6,468 nt of DNA from Chloroflexota bacterium (GTDB lineage Bacteria > Chloroflexota > Dehalococcoidia > JACPQK01): NCBI GenBank assembly GCA_016190535.1, contig JACPQK010000011.1:1-6468 (forward strand), written 5' to 3'. The number at the start of each line of letters is the position of its first letter. Position 1 is the stretch's first letter. The notes under the pieces are model-generated. The model ran no database searches and had not been told where the DNA came from. It saw only the letters and a list, made by a program, of their open reading frames with translations. The translations under genes were made by a program, and so were the position numbers. This document shows positions 6,439 to 6,468 of this stretch, piece after piece.

Positions 6439-6468
6439 CACGATGGATTTCTGGTTTGCAGGGCAGAC

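Larger units (their letters stand above)
6088..6468. other. 381-base intergenic tail without a supported gene
   Basis: No open frame here has a plausible start, ribosome binding site and protein-like composition. The region is rich in inverted repeats. It contains a C8 run (6120-6127), a long imperfect palindrome (6155-6225), a 6-bp hairpin TGCCCG/CGGGCA (6263-6268 and 6276-6281), a CCCC/GGGG hairpin (6312-6325), an AT-richer patch (6331-6350, ttgaaatacattgataaatc) and a second palindromic cluster (6357-6438). A short frame opens at ATG 6443 (MDFWFAGQ) and runs off the window. It has no ribosome binding site in front, so I do not call it. Confidence 0.6.

Noticed and set aside
6443..6468. Start of a next gene at ATG 6443 (MDFWFAGQ...)
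   Set aside because: There are only eight complete codons, no ribosome binding site, and the ATG follows directly on the palindromic cluster.

Overview
This GC-rich window (about two-thirds G+C by eye) carries a tightly packed four-gene operon for the inner-membrane platform of a type IV pilus or type II secretion-like machine. All real genes lie on the + strand. GTG is used as a start at least twice. No outer-membrane secretin is visible. The tail holds an intergenic palindrome of the GTAGGGG...CCCCTAC kind. Together these would fit a monoderm environmental bacterium, most likely Chloroflexota (perhaps Dehalococcoidia). That placement is inference; no marker gene is present to prove it.

Layout. 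(1) 3-719: 3' part of an unrecognised gene, open at the window edge, whose C-terminal third looks like a small beta-alpha-beta-beta-alpha-beta domain. (2) 701-816: a perfect 13-bp hairpin spanning that gene's stop codon, then a short spacer holding one copy of a 15-bp repeat. (3) 817-6087: the operon, in the order PilB/GspE assembly ATPase, PilC/GspF platform protein, PilO/GspM-like protein, and one long protein joining a PilM-like actin-fold domain to a PilN-like membrane domain. Gaps between the four genes are only 7, 16 and 4 bases, so cotranscription and translational coupling are likely. (4) 6088-6468: 381 bases with no supported gene but with two strongly palindromic elements.

How the genes would work together. 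From established knowledge of these families, the hexameric ATPase PilB drives rotation or deformation of PilC, which feeds prepilins from the membrane into the growing filament. PilM, PilN and PilO form the cytoplasmic-to-extracytoplasmic alignment ring around this motor. Here PilM and PilN are one polypeptide, an architecture that parallels GspL, and the PilN motif that normally docks into PilM (INLLP type) survives as ALNVMP at the join. The nucleotide-binding motifs of the PilM part look degenerate, again as in GspL. No prepilin, prepilin peptidase, retraction ATPase (PilT) or secretin lies in the window, so a pilus, a pseudopilus secretion system and a DNA-uptake machine cannot be told apart here.

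The most interesting points are the PilM-PilN fusion with its retained docking motif, the unidentified upstream protein, and the structured intergenic tail.
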